A stretch of 64,000 nt of DNA. Source: Euryarchaeota archaeon UBA103 (GTDB lineage Archaea > Thermoplasmatota > Poseidoniia > Poseidoniales > Thalassarchaeaceae). The notes under the pieces are model-generated. The model did no database searches and had not been told where the DNA came from. It worked only from the letters and a program-made list of their open reading frames with translations. Position numbers and translations under genes: made by a program. Below, in pieces: positions 43,399-52,251 of this stretch; the stretch's first letter is position 1, and every line of letters starts with the position of its first letter. The stretch lies in assembly GCA_002506825.1 (NCBI GenBank), contig DAYH01000010.1, forward strand, positions 23,851-87,850. Direction: 5' to 3'.

Positions 43399-46341
43399 CT
43401 AACTCTCAGAGTCGTCTTTGTCGAAGAAAGTCTCGTCTACCAGTGTGGTCTTTTCCGGTAGCTTACCAAACTCAATATTCATGATCTTCTCTAGCTCTGA
43501 GCTTTCCTCTTCCTTTGAAGATATGATTTGAGCTTCCTTCTTCTCTCTTCTCTTCCTCCTAGACCTACTTATCAGAAGAGTAATCGAGACGATGATGAGG
43601 AATATGTAGGGTGCTAGTTCCCCTAGCAAGAACCCCCAAGAAATCTCAACTGAGTACGTGATTATGTCTGAGTTTCTGTTGCTACTGCACTCATCCCAGG
43701 TTTCTGCTTCGAGACATGTTGGCATAGTGTAAGTCAAGAGCTGGCTATCTCCTGAATTTGTAATCTCTGCGAGTCCCTTTTCACTATCTAAAGATGTTAT
43801 TCTAATGGATTCTGGCAGTAATATCTCGATAAAGGCCGATGTCTTAATTGTTCCAAAACTCGTATGCTCCATTAGTGGAGTTACTCTCTGTCTGATATCC
43901 GATCCATCCAACAACAATCCGGAATCTGTGAGTATAGGAGATGGGAAAATAGACGACATCACTATCGATGGCATAACTGCCAGTGAGCGAGGATTGAATC
44001 CAACAATAATCTCATCCTGTCTCAGAGATAATGTGAGCTTTGCATTATCTATCTTAGTGGCTAGTCTAATTGGTTCTTCATCCCCTATGAAGGGATCTTC
44101 TCCTATTGAGACCGCTCCGAAATCTGCTTGAAATGGTACTGATGACAAGTCCGCAGTGAGAGAGAATCCCTCCAAACCAATTTCTTGAGAGTCTAGATTT
44201 ATGTCGCCGAAGTAATTCATCATTTCAGAGTATGACTCAGTTAGGTAATCGGATAGTTTTCTGAGGCCCTCATTGGATACCTCGAAATCCACTGGTTCGC
44301 CGACTCCGAAGTCAATTGCTGATTCAATTTCGGAGTTTGCTAGTATCCCACCTTCCATTCTGTCGCCCATTACTAGAATTCTCCTTATGGCATCCGATGG
44401 AATCGGGGACATCTTCACTCCTTCAATCTCGATATCCAATCCTAATCGATATATCTCTAGAATAATATTGGAAGTAAATTCCACAGATACCGAGCCACTC
44501 AACTCATGAACCGAAACTTTGGAAATTTCTATCTCAACTAGGAAAGAGACGCATGTCTCCTGCGTTGGAGCGCATACCCTATCGATGCTGTCCTCCTCAC
44601 ATGGGTCCGATATTCGACATATCGAATGCTGCCAGTCGAATGGTCTCGATCCTTCGAGTTCAATATTTCTGGTTTTACTATCTCCTGAGTTAGAGGAAAA
44701 TACCAATGCATCTGGAGTCGTTCCAGATGATTCTAACCATTCTGGCAAGTAGATTGTTATGCTTATGTCCGTAGATGGGAAGTCAGAGGGAAGGAGCTCT
44801 TGAATGAAGTCAAGATCAACTTCTAATTCTACACTCAAGAAGCTCATTATTGTGGCGAGATCTTCATCATTAATTTGTGAAAAATCAATTGTCGATAGGT
44901 CCCCGTCTGCATGCTGAATTAGTTGGCTCAATATGCTTGAAATTTGTATTTCAGTGGGAATTGAACTGGATTGTACCTTAATTGGGTAAGTACTAGACAT
45001 TGCACCACTCGAACCTAAACAGTATCTGTAAGATAGTTCTTCTTCGCAGGTCTCGCCTTGCCTGTGCAGGAACATAATACCTCCAGAATCATCAGAGGAG
45101 GAGAAAGAGGGATTCTGAAAGACAACTTCCGTCCCTAGAAACTGAGAAAAAGAGTCTGAAAGTGAGTCGATTGGAAGAGATGAGAGCATCTGGTCAGTAT
45201 CAATATCCATCTCGGAGTCAAACATTCTGATACCATCGGATGTCACTGAATCAAGATTTATCGTTGGGGTCTCAAGATTTAGTCCCCATTGAGTTAATCT
45301 TTCAGTACTTAGGTGGTGGATTCCTATTTCCATATCTACATGGCTGTTCATCCTGTCATCCAGATTTATGAAAAGGTCCAAGCTCAAGGAAGGGCCGGAA
45401 TAGGATTCCCAATCTGGCGTAATATCGCCACTTCCCAGGACGGTTATCAGATTAGATGTGATTGGAATAGAATTGTGATGTGCATTCAAATTATTAAGTG
45501 CCATTCTAGCTCCTAAAAACTGTATTTGTCCATGATCTATTGAGAAGATTTCGGCTGGCTCATTAACTTGGATAATATTGGAGTATGAAGGTGGCACCAT
45601 CACATATTCGATGTAATGGCCTGATTTTGCAATCGTTGTGAAGTTGGTGGATACCTCGCCCCCCATAGCCATCAGACCCTGCATTACCCTGTCAATATCT
45701 CCAGTTTCTGGATTCATGCCGATATTAGTCGGATTTACATCCAATGTGAGTGCTGATTGAAGACAAATGGGAGGGTAGAAGGGATCATTTTCCAAACCAT
45801 TCTCCTCATCTACTGAGTCTGCATCGGCGTTGAATGTACAGGAGGAAAACTCGCGATCGAAGAAGGTTATCTCTGATGTGGTTTGAAGTGGGCTAATTGT
45901 GGCATTTGGAAAATTCTCATCCACAATCTGTTGGATTATATCCTCGATCTTCTCAATCAATCTATCCTCAACAGATGAGCCGTCCCGTGAGAAGTCACGA
46001 TAGTTTCGAATGTAATCAGCGGGAATTCCGTCAGAAGGGTCACTATCTCCTTCTAAATCAAGATCTAGTAATCCTAGTTCTTCTCTTGAGATCTCATGAA
46101 TCGCTAGTTCAAGACTCATCTCTATGGACGATGCCCCCTCCATGGAAATTCTAACATGGCCCTCGATCCACTCGTCAATAACTGTGTAGTCTAAGTTGGA
46201 ATCGTAGTCATCACATATCCCATTTCCATTGGCCCACGTAGAGCAGATTTCATTCGATACTTCGGAATCTCCAGGAGGGGGCGCTGCATGGGCCACTGGT
46301 GCAAATATCAGAATAATGGCCAGCGCGATGCATGTACGCAC
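43399..46341 (-). CDS. Large exported single-pass membrane protein, family unknown
   Basis: A 980-residue protein I do not recognise. A signal peptide (residues 1-19, ending AHA) is followed by a roughly 900-residue extracellular region rich in Ser, Ile, Asp and amphipathic strands, with few Cys clusters (CSTWANGNGICDD, CRISDPCEEDSIDRVC). A transmembrane helix near 920-938 (APYIFLIIVSITLLI) precedes a basic then acidic cytosolic tail. The extracellular part looks like repeated beta domains, but no family motif is visible. The start is GTG, with a TATA-like box 18-22 bases upstream. It lies opposite uvrC, with 16 bases between the stops. Confidence 0.7.
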   Translation of the reverse strand: MRTCIALAIILIFAPVAHAAPPPGDSEVSNEICSTWANGNGICDDYDSNLDYTVIDEWIEGHVRISMEGASSIEMSLELAIHEISREELGLLDLDLEGDSDPSDGIPADYIRNYRDFSRDGSSVEDRLIEKIEDIIQQIVDENFPNATISPLQTTSEITFFDREFSSCTFNADADSVDEENGLENDPFYPPICLQSALTLDVNPTNIGMNPETGDIDRVMQGLMAMGGEVSTNFTTIAKSGHYIEYVMVPPSYSNIIQVNEPAEIFSIDHGQIQFLGARMALNNLNAHHNSIPITSNLITVLGSGDITPDWESYSGPSLSLDLFINLDDRMNSHVDMEIGIHHLSTERLTQWGLNLETPTINLDSVTSDGIRMFDSEMDIDTDQMLSSLPIDSLSDSFSQFLGTEVVFQNPSFSSSDDSGGIMFLHRQGETCEEELSYRYCLGSSGAMSSTYPIKVQSSSIPTEIQISSILSQLIQHADGDLSTIDFSQINDEDLATIMSFLSVELEVDLDFIQELLPSDFPSTDISITIYLPEWLESSGTTPDALVFSSNSGDSKTRNIELEGSRPFDWQHSICRISDPCEEDSIDRVCAPTQETCVSFLVEIEISKVSVHELSGSVSVEFTSNIILEIYRLGLDIEIEGVKMSPIPSDAIRRILVMGDRMEGGILANSEIESAIDFGVGEPVDFEVSNEGLRKLSDYLTESYSEMMNYFGDINLDSQEIGLEGFSLTADLSSVPFQADFGAVSIGEDPFIGDEEPIRLATKIDNAKLTLSLRQDEIIVGFNPRSLAVMPSIVMSSIFPSPILTDSGLLLDGSDIRQRVTPLMEHTSFGTIKTSAFIEILLPESIRITSLDSEKGLAEITNSGDSQLLTYTMPTCLEAETWDECSSNRNSDIITYSVEISWGFLLGELAPYIFLIIVSITLLISRSRRKRREKKEAQIISSKEEESSELEKIMNIEFGKLPEKTTLVDETFFDKDDSES

Positions 46342-46358
46342 GTCAGTTGGAGTGTGTG

Positions 46359-46363
46359 ATATA
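46359..46363 (-). promoter_or_regulatory. TATA-like box for the 980-residue membrane protein
   Basis: GGTATATC on the minus strand is centred about 20 bases before the GTG at 46341. It suggests a leaderless transcript. Confidence 0.4.
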
Positions 46364-46399
46364 CCATAAGTCTGAATCCGTAATGTTCACCCGGGGTAT

Positions 46400-47260
46400 A
46401 TGACTGGAGGGGGGCCGCATGATCGGCTGTATGATTCTGTTTCCTCGTTTCTAGGAAAAAAGATCCTTCCTAAGATGCCTAAGAAGTGGGAGAAGTTCTC
46501 TGATATTGCAATACTCCCCTCGGGTTCTTTCGAGGGAGAAGAATGGGATGACCTGGTCGGTCCTGCGCTCTGGAACGCTGTTGCTGAGGGCCTTGATGTT
46601 GAGAGGCTTGGAGTGATGGGAGAGGTGACTGGTAAGACAAGAAAGAGCGGGACGAGGATGCTGCGCGGAGAGGACGACTGGGTTGTTAGACGGGAGAATG
46701 GGGTAGACTACGGTTATCATGTGACCAAGTGTATGTTCTCAGCAGGGAATGTGAATGAGAGGAGGAGGATGGGGGAGATTGTAGAAAGAGGGGAGGTAGT
46801 AGTAGACCTATTCTCGGGAATAGGTTACTACTCTCTACCAATTATGGTCCACTCAGAGGTCGAACACGTTCACTGTTGTGAGTGGAATGATGATGCTGTA
46901 AAATCTCTTGAATGGGGCCTAGAGAGGAATGGTATTTCATCTGGTTTCACAATACATCGAGGAGATAATAGAGAGAGCTGTATGTCAATCGGAAGGGTCG
47001 CTGATAGGGTAATAATGGGCCTACTACCAACTTCTGAGGACAGTTTTGAAGCAGCGATGGAAGTTCTATCCGACTCTGGAGGAGTGGTACATGTCCACGG
47101 TCTAGCTAGGCCTGGTGAATATTCCGAATGGGGAGAGGTGGTACTGAGGAAGCTGTGTCATTTCAGGGAGGGTTCTAGGGCGAAAGTTATTGCAGTCAAT
47201 CGGATAAAGAGCTATGCTCCAAGATGGGATCATATTGTCCTGGACGTGAGCATTAATTAG
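46400..47260 (+). CDS. taw2: tRNA wybutosine-synthesising protein 2 (Taw2/TYW2-like)
   Basis: A 286-residue class I SAM-dependent enzyme of the TRM5/TYW2 family. TYW2-type members transfer the aminocarboxypropyl group of SAM to the 4-demethylwyosine base at position 37 of tRNA-Phe. Features: ILPSGSFEG, KCMFSAGNVNERRRM (TYW2-like GN, not the Trm5 PR form), VVDLFSGIGYYSLP (SAM loop) and RVIMGLLPTSEDS in place of the methyltransferase NPPY signature. Taw1, the preceding enzyme, is encoded at 56 kb, so the pathway is present. Trm5 activity cannot be excluded from sequence alone. Confidence 0.82.
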   Translation: MTGGGPHDRLYDSVSSFLGKKILPKMPKKWEKFSDIAILPSGSFEGEEWDDLVGPALWNAVAEGLDVERLGVMGEVTGKTRKSGTRMLRGEDDWVVRRENGVDYGYHVTKCMFSAGNVNERRRMGEIVERGEVVVDLFSGIGYYSLPIMVHSEVEHVHCCEWNDDAVKSLEWGLERNGISSGFTIHRGDNRESCMSIGRVADRVIMGLLPTSEDSFEAAMEVLSDSGGVVHVHGLARPGEYSEWGEVVLRKLCHFREGSRAKVIAVNRIKSYAPRWDHIVLDVSIN

Positions 47261-47298
47261 TCCGTTGAACTCAAGTCATGTGACTCCTTCGGGATGAT

Positions 47299-48000
47299 AT
47301 GGCTCATGACTGGCTAGTGCGTGCCGCCAGTACCTACAACATGCATTCCCTAGAGGCTAAGGATGACTATGCCGCAATACTTCTAATGCCCGTTGAGACA
47401 CTCTCAGAAATTATCGGGTGGACATTCACATCCCTTCCCGACGAGATACTTGTTGGGATCGATCCTGATGTCAGCCTTCCTCATCCAGATGGGGTGGACA
47501 TGCGGTTTACTGGGGAAGATTTCCAGGCTGGATTGTTCGCAGGTCAAGGATATGTACTGGGAAACCCCCATCTTGTAAACAGGGGCGACTCTTTCTCTGT
47601 TCATCATGTCCCTGAGGAATGGATTGATGGGATATTCACAGAAGAACGAGGATCAAGGGGAGGGAGGTTCACTCACTGGATTCACTCACATCCAAATGCT
47701 GTAGCGGTTCCAAGTGAGGCTGATGCAGATGCGGCACAGTGGACAGATGGATGCGATATGATTCTCGGAGTTAGATACTCTCCCGAAGGACTCCTTCCGT
47801 GGTTCGATGAGGTCGGAGGAACCAGGAGGGGGCTTTCTCCAGGAGAGCGCCCTGTAACATTAGACAGAGGGGATCATCTTCCAGTTATCGGTAGAGCCGC
47901 AACGGGGCACACTATTCATGGACTCGAAGTGATAGCCTTCCATAGGTCGGGACTGGGGATTAATCTGATTCTAACAGATTCTGAAGGAGTTCCCCTCTAG
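47299..48000 (+). CDS. JAB1/MPN (JAMM) metallopeptidase-like protein
   Basis: A 233-residue protein containing the JAMM zinc signature: His129-x-His131-Pro, six residues, Ser139-x-x-Asp142. THWIHSHPNA is the ligand segment. Family members cleave isopeptide bonds of ubiquitin or SAMP-type proteins or process sulfur-carrier proteins. No ubiquitin-like protein or E1 gene is adjacent, so the substrate is unknown. The catalytic Glu is expected upstream (candidates around residues 102-116), but I cannot fix it. The N-terminal LEAKDDYAAILLM starts the fold. The gene follows taw2 by 38 bases and converges on oligoribonuclease. Confidence 0.7.
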   Translation: MAHDWLVRAASTYNMHSLEAKDDYAAILLMPVETLSEIIGWTFTSLPDEILVGIDPDVSLPHPDGVDMRFTGEDFQAGLFAGQGYVLGNPHLVNRGDSFSVHHVPEEWIDGIFTEERGSRGGRFTHWIHSHPNAVAVPSEADADAAQWTDGCDMILGVRYSPEGLLPWFDEVGGTRRGLSPGERPVTLDRGDHLPVIGRAATGHTIHGLEVIAFHRSGLGINLILTDSEGVPL

Positions 48001-48006
48001 TATTTT

Positions 48007-48540
48007 TCATTCCTTGAAAACGTGATCTCTGAAGTGGGATAGCTCTTCGATACTACCTCTGATATCATCGAGAGCCCTGTGGCCCGATGGCTTGGAGAAT
48101 CTTGGTGCCTTAGGATACCATCTCCTGACGATTTCCTTAACGGATGTTACATCTACACTCCTGTAGTGAAAGAATTCGTGTAGCTCTGGCATATATCTCC
48201 TTAGAAATCGTCTATCTTGGCCTATTGTATTGCCACACAGAGGAGGAACTCCAGCTAAACAGTGTTCCATTAGGAACTCCAAGGTAAGTCTTTCAGCCTC
48301 TGCTATGGGAACGCCATCTGATCTGACTCTCTTTAGGAGGCCATTCTTAGTATGATGAGTTATGTTCCAATCATCCATCTTCTCCAATTCTGATTCAGGC
48401 TGTGATATGGCCAAAGACGGGCCTTCAGAGACCAAGGTTAAGTCTCCCTCGGTAACTATGGTGGCTATTTCGATTATTTTATTCTCTACTGGATCGAGGC
48501 CTGTCATCTCCAAATCAAGCCAAACCAGTCTGTCCTCCAT
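48007..48540 (-). CDS. orn: Oligoribonuclease (DEDDh exonuclease)
   Basis: A 177-residue enzyme that degrades 2-5 nucleotide RNAs and pGpG to mononucleotides in the cytosol. The four acidic residues and His are seen in WLDLEMTGLDP (Asp, Glu), IGQDRRFLRRYMPEL (Asp), and GHRALDDIRGS (His, Asp). SVDVTSVKEIVRRWYP is a further family signature. The length matches E. coli Orn (181) and human REXO2. Orn is normally restricted to some bacteria and eukaryotes; most archaea use other nanoRNases, so transfer from bacteria is likely. The start is ATG; no ribosome binding site is evident. Confidence 0.93.
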   Translation of the reverse strand: MEDRLVWLDLEMTGLDPVENKIIEIATIVTEGDLTLVSEGPSLAISQPESELEKMDDWNITHHTKNGLLKRVRSDGVPIAEAERLTLEFLMEHCLAGVPPLCGNTIGQDRRFLRRYMPELHEFFHYRSVDVTSVKEIVRRWYPKAPRFSKPSGHRALDDIRGSIEELSHFRDHVFKE

Positions 48541-48608
48541 GCGTCGGCCGGGAGTGTGTGTGAGTCTTGAGTGTTGGGGGCGACAATCATAGGGCTCTCT
48601 GCTCGCGC

Positions 48609-49868
48609 ATGGCCATGGCTGGAGTAAGCTACATTGGACTTCTTAGGTCCAATGCACCGTACAGAAGGCTATTCACAGCCAATGAGATTTCCTATATTGG
48701 AGATTGGTTCTCGATGATTGCCCTGTTCTTACTGGCGGGTGAAGCCTCCAATAATTCTCCCCTGGCTATTGCTGGAGTTCTTGCCACTAGGAGCTTTACA
48801 TTCGCGCCATTAGAGCCATTGACAGGAATGCTTGCAGATCGTTATCCGAGGAAGTGGCTAATGGTTCTGGGCAATGTCTGGTCATTCGCCATTCTTGTAA
48901 CAGCTCTTTCACTTGGGGCGCTGGACAGTCTGACTTCAGTATACCTTCTTGGGATGGCTATGGTAGTCGGTAGAGCGATATCCTCCAATGCAGAGTCTGC
49001 TTACGTCCCTAACATTTGCACTAAGGAGGAGTTGCTTTCTGCAAATGCCCTGTCTTCCGGAGGTTGGTCTGCGGCCATGGGAATTGGAGCGGGAATTGGT
49101 GGTCTGACAATCTCACAGTACGGAATCGAGACTGCGCTTTGGATTGATTCTGTGACCTTCCTAGCCGCTATAATTCTAATCATGACCCTGCCACATGGAG
49201 GTCCTGAGAAATCGGGTATTTTTTCAAGCGGGCCTAAAGCGATGGTTGCAGAGATTCTGTCTGGTTGGAAGTACATCCTATCGAAGCCACCTATCAGAAG
49301 AGTGGTTTTGGCAAAGGCAATGTGGGCTTCGGGAGGGGGGGCTCAGGTCTTTCTTTTGATTCTAATAGGGCGAGAAGCGGGTTTTGGGGACGTCGCAGCT
49401 GGAATTGGTATCCTGTACATGGCTAGAGGATTTGGATCGGGTTTCGGACCCATAATCAGTCGCCGATTCATGACTAATGATAGGTTAGTTCCATATCTAT
49501 TAGGAGGGGTTCTGATAATCAGCGGGGCTTTCTACATGGCAGTTGCGGTTTCAGAATGGACTACGATAATACTCGTCTATGTTTTCATCTCCCATGCGGC
49601 TAGCGGAGTCAACTGGGTACTTTCAACCACTATGCTCCAGAAGAGGAGCGAGGACGAGTGGTTAGGGAGGGTATTCGGTACTGACTCACTTGGAATTACT
49701 CTGACAATGGGCCTGTCTACCGTAGCGGCTGGGCTGATTTTAGAAAACGATTTTCTCACGCTTAGAGAGACTATAATTATCACCGGGGCATTGCAAATAT
49801 TGGCTGGCCTACTATGGGTATTACTAGCGACCCCTCATGAGAAGAAGATGTTAGATGATTCTATCTAG
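48609..49868 (+). CDS. Major facilitator superfamily transporter
   Basis: A 419-residue integral membrane protein with about twelve helices. GDWFSMIALFLLAGE ends helix 1 and LTGMLADRYPRKWLM is the loop 2-3 signature of MFS drug/efflux-type exporters. The substrate is unknown; the closest recognisable pattern is the MFS_3/enterobactin-exporter type. A longer frame to a TTG at 48567 exists, but ATG 48609 or 48615 is a better start because the extra residues are not hydrophobic or conserved. The stop overlaps the next, convergent gene by 18 bases. Confidence 0.88.
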   Translation: MAMAGVSYIGLLRSNAPYRRLFTANEISYIGDWFSMIALFLLAGEASNNSPLAIAGVLATRSFTFAPLEPLTGMLADRYPRKWLMVLGNVWSFAILVTALSLGALDSLTSVYLLGMAMVVGRAISSNAESAYVPNICTKEELLSANALSSGGWSAAMGIGAGIGGLTISQYGIETALWIDSVTFLAAIILIMTLPHGGPEKSGIFSSGPKAMVAEILSGWKYILSKPPIRRVVLAKAMWASGGGAQVFLLILIGREAGFGDVAAGIGILYMARGFGSGFGPIISRRFMTNDRLVPYLLGGVLIISGAFYMAVAVSEWTTIILVYVFISHAASGVNWVLSTTMLQKRSEDEWLGRVFGTDSLGITLTMGLSTVAAGLILENDFLTLRETIIITGALQILAGLLWVLLATPHEKKMLDDSI

Positions 49869-50660
49869 GCCAATTAGTACAACTATCGGGGCAATTGAAA
49901 AAATGACATTCTGAAATAGTGACTTAGCAGATGCTTGAACTCTTCGAGTCACACGGTCCTGTATCTCCCTATCCAGCTTTTCCATGGCGGCTGTAGCTGG
50001 CTCCTTCACTCTTCCAAGGATTTCTTCTAATGTGTCAGCACCTCTGTCCAGTATAGAGTAGATAATCTCAGTAAAGGGATTCGTTTCTGGAACTATGGTT
50101 GCTTCGCCATCTACCTCAAAGTTGACTTCCATTACCTCCCTCCAGGGTCTGGGAATTCCTGAATCGCTGACATTCTGGAGAATATTTCTTCCAACTACTG
50201 CACCTTGAACTACCATCTTTGCGGTCGAGAGATTGTATTTTGCGATTGATTGGATATCCCGTCTTGACCGCATCACTTTTGAAAAATCTGAGAATAGCCA
50301 TAAAGCTCCGGCCAATAGAAGAAGCGCTACTCCCATGTCGGGCGTATCCTCCCATGACTGCCAGCCAATTGGCCCTAGCCAGTAACGCGCGGCTATTGCG
50401 ACGATCGCTGGCAGAATGAATGACATTGTCTCATTGACTACGATTAGCCAGAATCCCTTTACAGGTAATGATTTTATTTGAGTCAAGAACCACCTAATAT
50501 GCTTCGTTCTCTCACCCGGGGGGGCATAGGTATTGATTAGATCAATTAGTGGAGGAGCTACGAAAACCAGTCTCAAAATAAAGGGTACTGCGAGCATTAG
50601 AATATAGGCATCCCACGGAGATGCTGGAGGAAGGCTTGGTATTGCGAAGGCATCAGCCAT
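49851..50660 (-). CDS. Hypothetical membrane protein (269 residues)
   Basis: Not recognised. An N-terminal hydrophobic helix (about 15-35), two more around 75-95 and 108-130, then a cytosolic or external amphipathic helical region with ILDRGADTLEEILGR and EKLDREIQDRVTRRVQAS, and a last hydrophobic segment at the extreme C-terminus (VIFSIAPIVVLIGL). Start ATG 50660 (GTG 50669 is the alternative). It is followed upstream on the same strand by another membrane protein gene, so the two may form a pair. Confidence 0.6.
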   Translation of the reverse strand: MADAFAIPSLPPASPWDAYILMLAVPFILRLVFVAPPLIDLINTYAPPGERTKHIRWFLTQIKSLPVKGFWLIVVNETMSFILPAIVAIAARYWLGPIGWQSWEDTPDMGVALLLLAGALWLFSDFSKVMRSRRDIQSIAKYNLSTAKMVVQGAVVGRNILQNVSDSGIPRPWREVMEVNFEVDGEATIVPETNPFTEIIYSILDRGADTLEEILGRVKEPATAAMEKLDREIQDRVTRRVQASAKSLFQNVIFSIAPIVVLIGLDRII

Positions 50661-50701
50661 GCAACTCACAAGGGAGGGTTAGCAATCAACCTCTCTACGA
50701 A

Positions 50702-51154
50702 TTAACGAGAATGACTGGTTGCTAATGCCTCTGCCTGATTCATCGCTGCCCTAAGTAGAAAGAAGGCGACTATGCAACCAATAAAGAAGCTGCTTCCCAC
50801 GTAAACGTGAGTCTCAAACATCAGAATCCCTATGGCTGTGAGTGATAGGTATGAGATTGTTTGACATATCAAGGAGAGTCTCTGTAACATTATGAATTCT
50901 ATCTCATGTACATTAGATGCTTCTTGGATGTACGAGTTAATGAGGAAGAAAATTGCTTGGAATGGGAGAGCTGCCGCCAAGACAGCGAGACATGCCACGG
51001 TAATCATCCCAGGATTATCAGGATCTAACTCTAAGCCCCTGAATAGTAAATTACCGGTATTGAGACCAATTATGGCTGCGTGAATTGCCCAGGCCTTGTC
51101 AGTCGGGACGTCATCATCATCATCCCTTCTGGGAACGACCATGGAAGGCTGCAT
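50702..51154 (-). CDS. Hypothetical four-helix membrane protein (150 residues)
   Basis: Not recognised. A short Asp-rich N-terminus (DDDDD) is followed by about four hydrophobic helices (near 22-40, 50-75, 90-112 and 118-138). Start ATG 51154 is chosen in preference to a TTG at 51163. It sits 41 bases before the next membrane protein on the minus strand, downstream of the AlkB-like gene. No motif suggests a substrate. Confidence 0.55.
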   Translation of the reverse strand: MQPSMVVPRRDDDDDVPTDKAWAIHAAIIGLNTGNLLFRGLELDPDNPGMITVACLAVLAAALPFQAIFFLINSYIQEASNVHEIEFIMLQRLSLICQTISYLSLTAIGILMFETHVYVGSSFFIGCIVAFFLLRAAMNQAEALATSHSR

Positions 51155-51225
51155 CCCAATCAAGAATTGAAGGTTGCCCCGATGAAGGCATAGCTAGTGT
51201 GAGTTAGTAGACGGATCATAAGAAC

Positions 51226-52251
51226 TCAGATGTTCGGAGCCCTTCCTCTCATCATTTTCCTCCATAGTGGAGGTAATAGACATGGCCACCAGCATGCATA
51301 GTAGCCAGAAGGCAGTTTGGGAGCTTCAGGATATGGTCTTAGTTTCCAGAAAGGAACGGATGCGTGGAGATGGTGATCAGAGTGCCTGGTCAGCTCCAGA
51401 AGACTCCACCTAGACCACCTAGCCTCTGTATTCCAAGCGTGTCCTTCTTCGAACCTCCCTCCGTTCTCCCTCCTGAGTCCCCAGTGACGAATGTAATTGA
51501 CATACTCAAGAGTAAGTATAGCAATACCTGAGGCTATTAGCCAACCAATTAGGACAGGCCCCGCCCAGTCAATACCTGCATAGTGCAGGAGAATCAGAAT
51601 TGCTATACACAGCGATTGGAGGGCCAAACCCCTCCATGATGGGTTTCTGAAACCGGTCCTACCCTTCCTATTGTGTACTCTCACTGATGATAGGAATTGC
51701 CCGGGTATGGTCCTAACCCAGAACGACCAGATACTCTGCTCATAGGTCGCACTGGCTGGATCCTTGTCCGTGGCCACGTTTTTGTGATGATTGTGATTGT
51801 GCTCAGTAGTGAAATGAGTATAATTTATACTGAAAAGGAGTGCTCTTGCCAATCTCCATCCAGGGCTTTTGGGCCTCTTGTGACCTAGCTCATGTGCTGT
51901 GACGATGGCAGAGGCCGCGGCAACCAGGCCAGTTGACAGAGATGCCGTCAATAGCCAACGGGTGATTCCCTCACTTGCGGCGAAGTAGAAGAACGTGGCT
52001 AGCATTACAAAGTGCAATATTCCATGGACCCAGAGTAGCCTCTCAAAGGGAGTACCAGACTCTCGTGGGGGCCTAGGGAACTCCGACTCTCCTAATAGGA
52101 CGTCAAGAATGGGGCTCAATACCCAAATGAAAAGAACGCCGGACAGGGTGTAGACCCCGCCTAGCACATTTCCACTGATTGCTAGCATCGGACTTATGAG
52201 CCCTAGTAGGTGAACAGACCAAGGTTCGGGACTCAGCGTTATGTCACTCAT
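51226..52251 (-). CDS. AlkB-like membrane di-iron hydroxylase (alkane monooxygenase family)
   Basis: A 341-residue membrane protein with the alkane-monooxygenase histidine boxes: AHELGHK, EHNHNHHKNVATDKDPASA, NYIRHWGLRRE (the NYxEHYG box, here Arg for Glu and Trp for Tyr) and LTRHSDHHLHA. The C-terminal RPYPEAPKLPSGY is also typical. About six transmembrane helices. Family members hydroxylate n-alkanes or related chains using O2 and a rubredoxin; no rubredoxin or reductase gene is adjacent. Fatty-acid or lipid hydroxylation is an alternative. Its first eight bases overlap the end of msrA. Confidence 0.85.
   Translation of the reverse strand: MSDITLSPEPWSVHLLGLISPMLAISGNVLGGVYTLSGVLFIWVLSPILDVLLGESEFPRPPRESGTPFERLLWVHGILHFVMLATFFYFAASEGITRWLLTASLSTGLVAAASAIVTAHELGHKRPKSPGWRLARALLFSINYTHFTTEHNHNHHKNVATDKDPASATYEQSIWSFWVRTIPGQFLSSVRVHNRKGRTGFRNPSWRGLALQSLCIAILILLHYAGIDWAGPVLIGWLIASGIAILTLEYVNYIRHWGLRRENGGRFEEGHAWNTEARWSRWSLLELTRHSDHHLHASVPFWKLRPYPEAPKLPSGYYACWWPCLLPPLWRKMMRGRAPNI

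Noticed and set aside
48567..48608. TTG start for the MFS transporter
   Set aside because: The added residues are polar and unconserved; ATG 48609 or 48615 sits just before the first helix.
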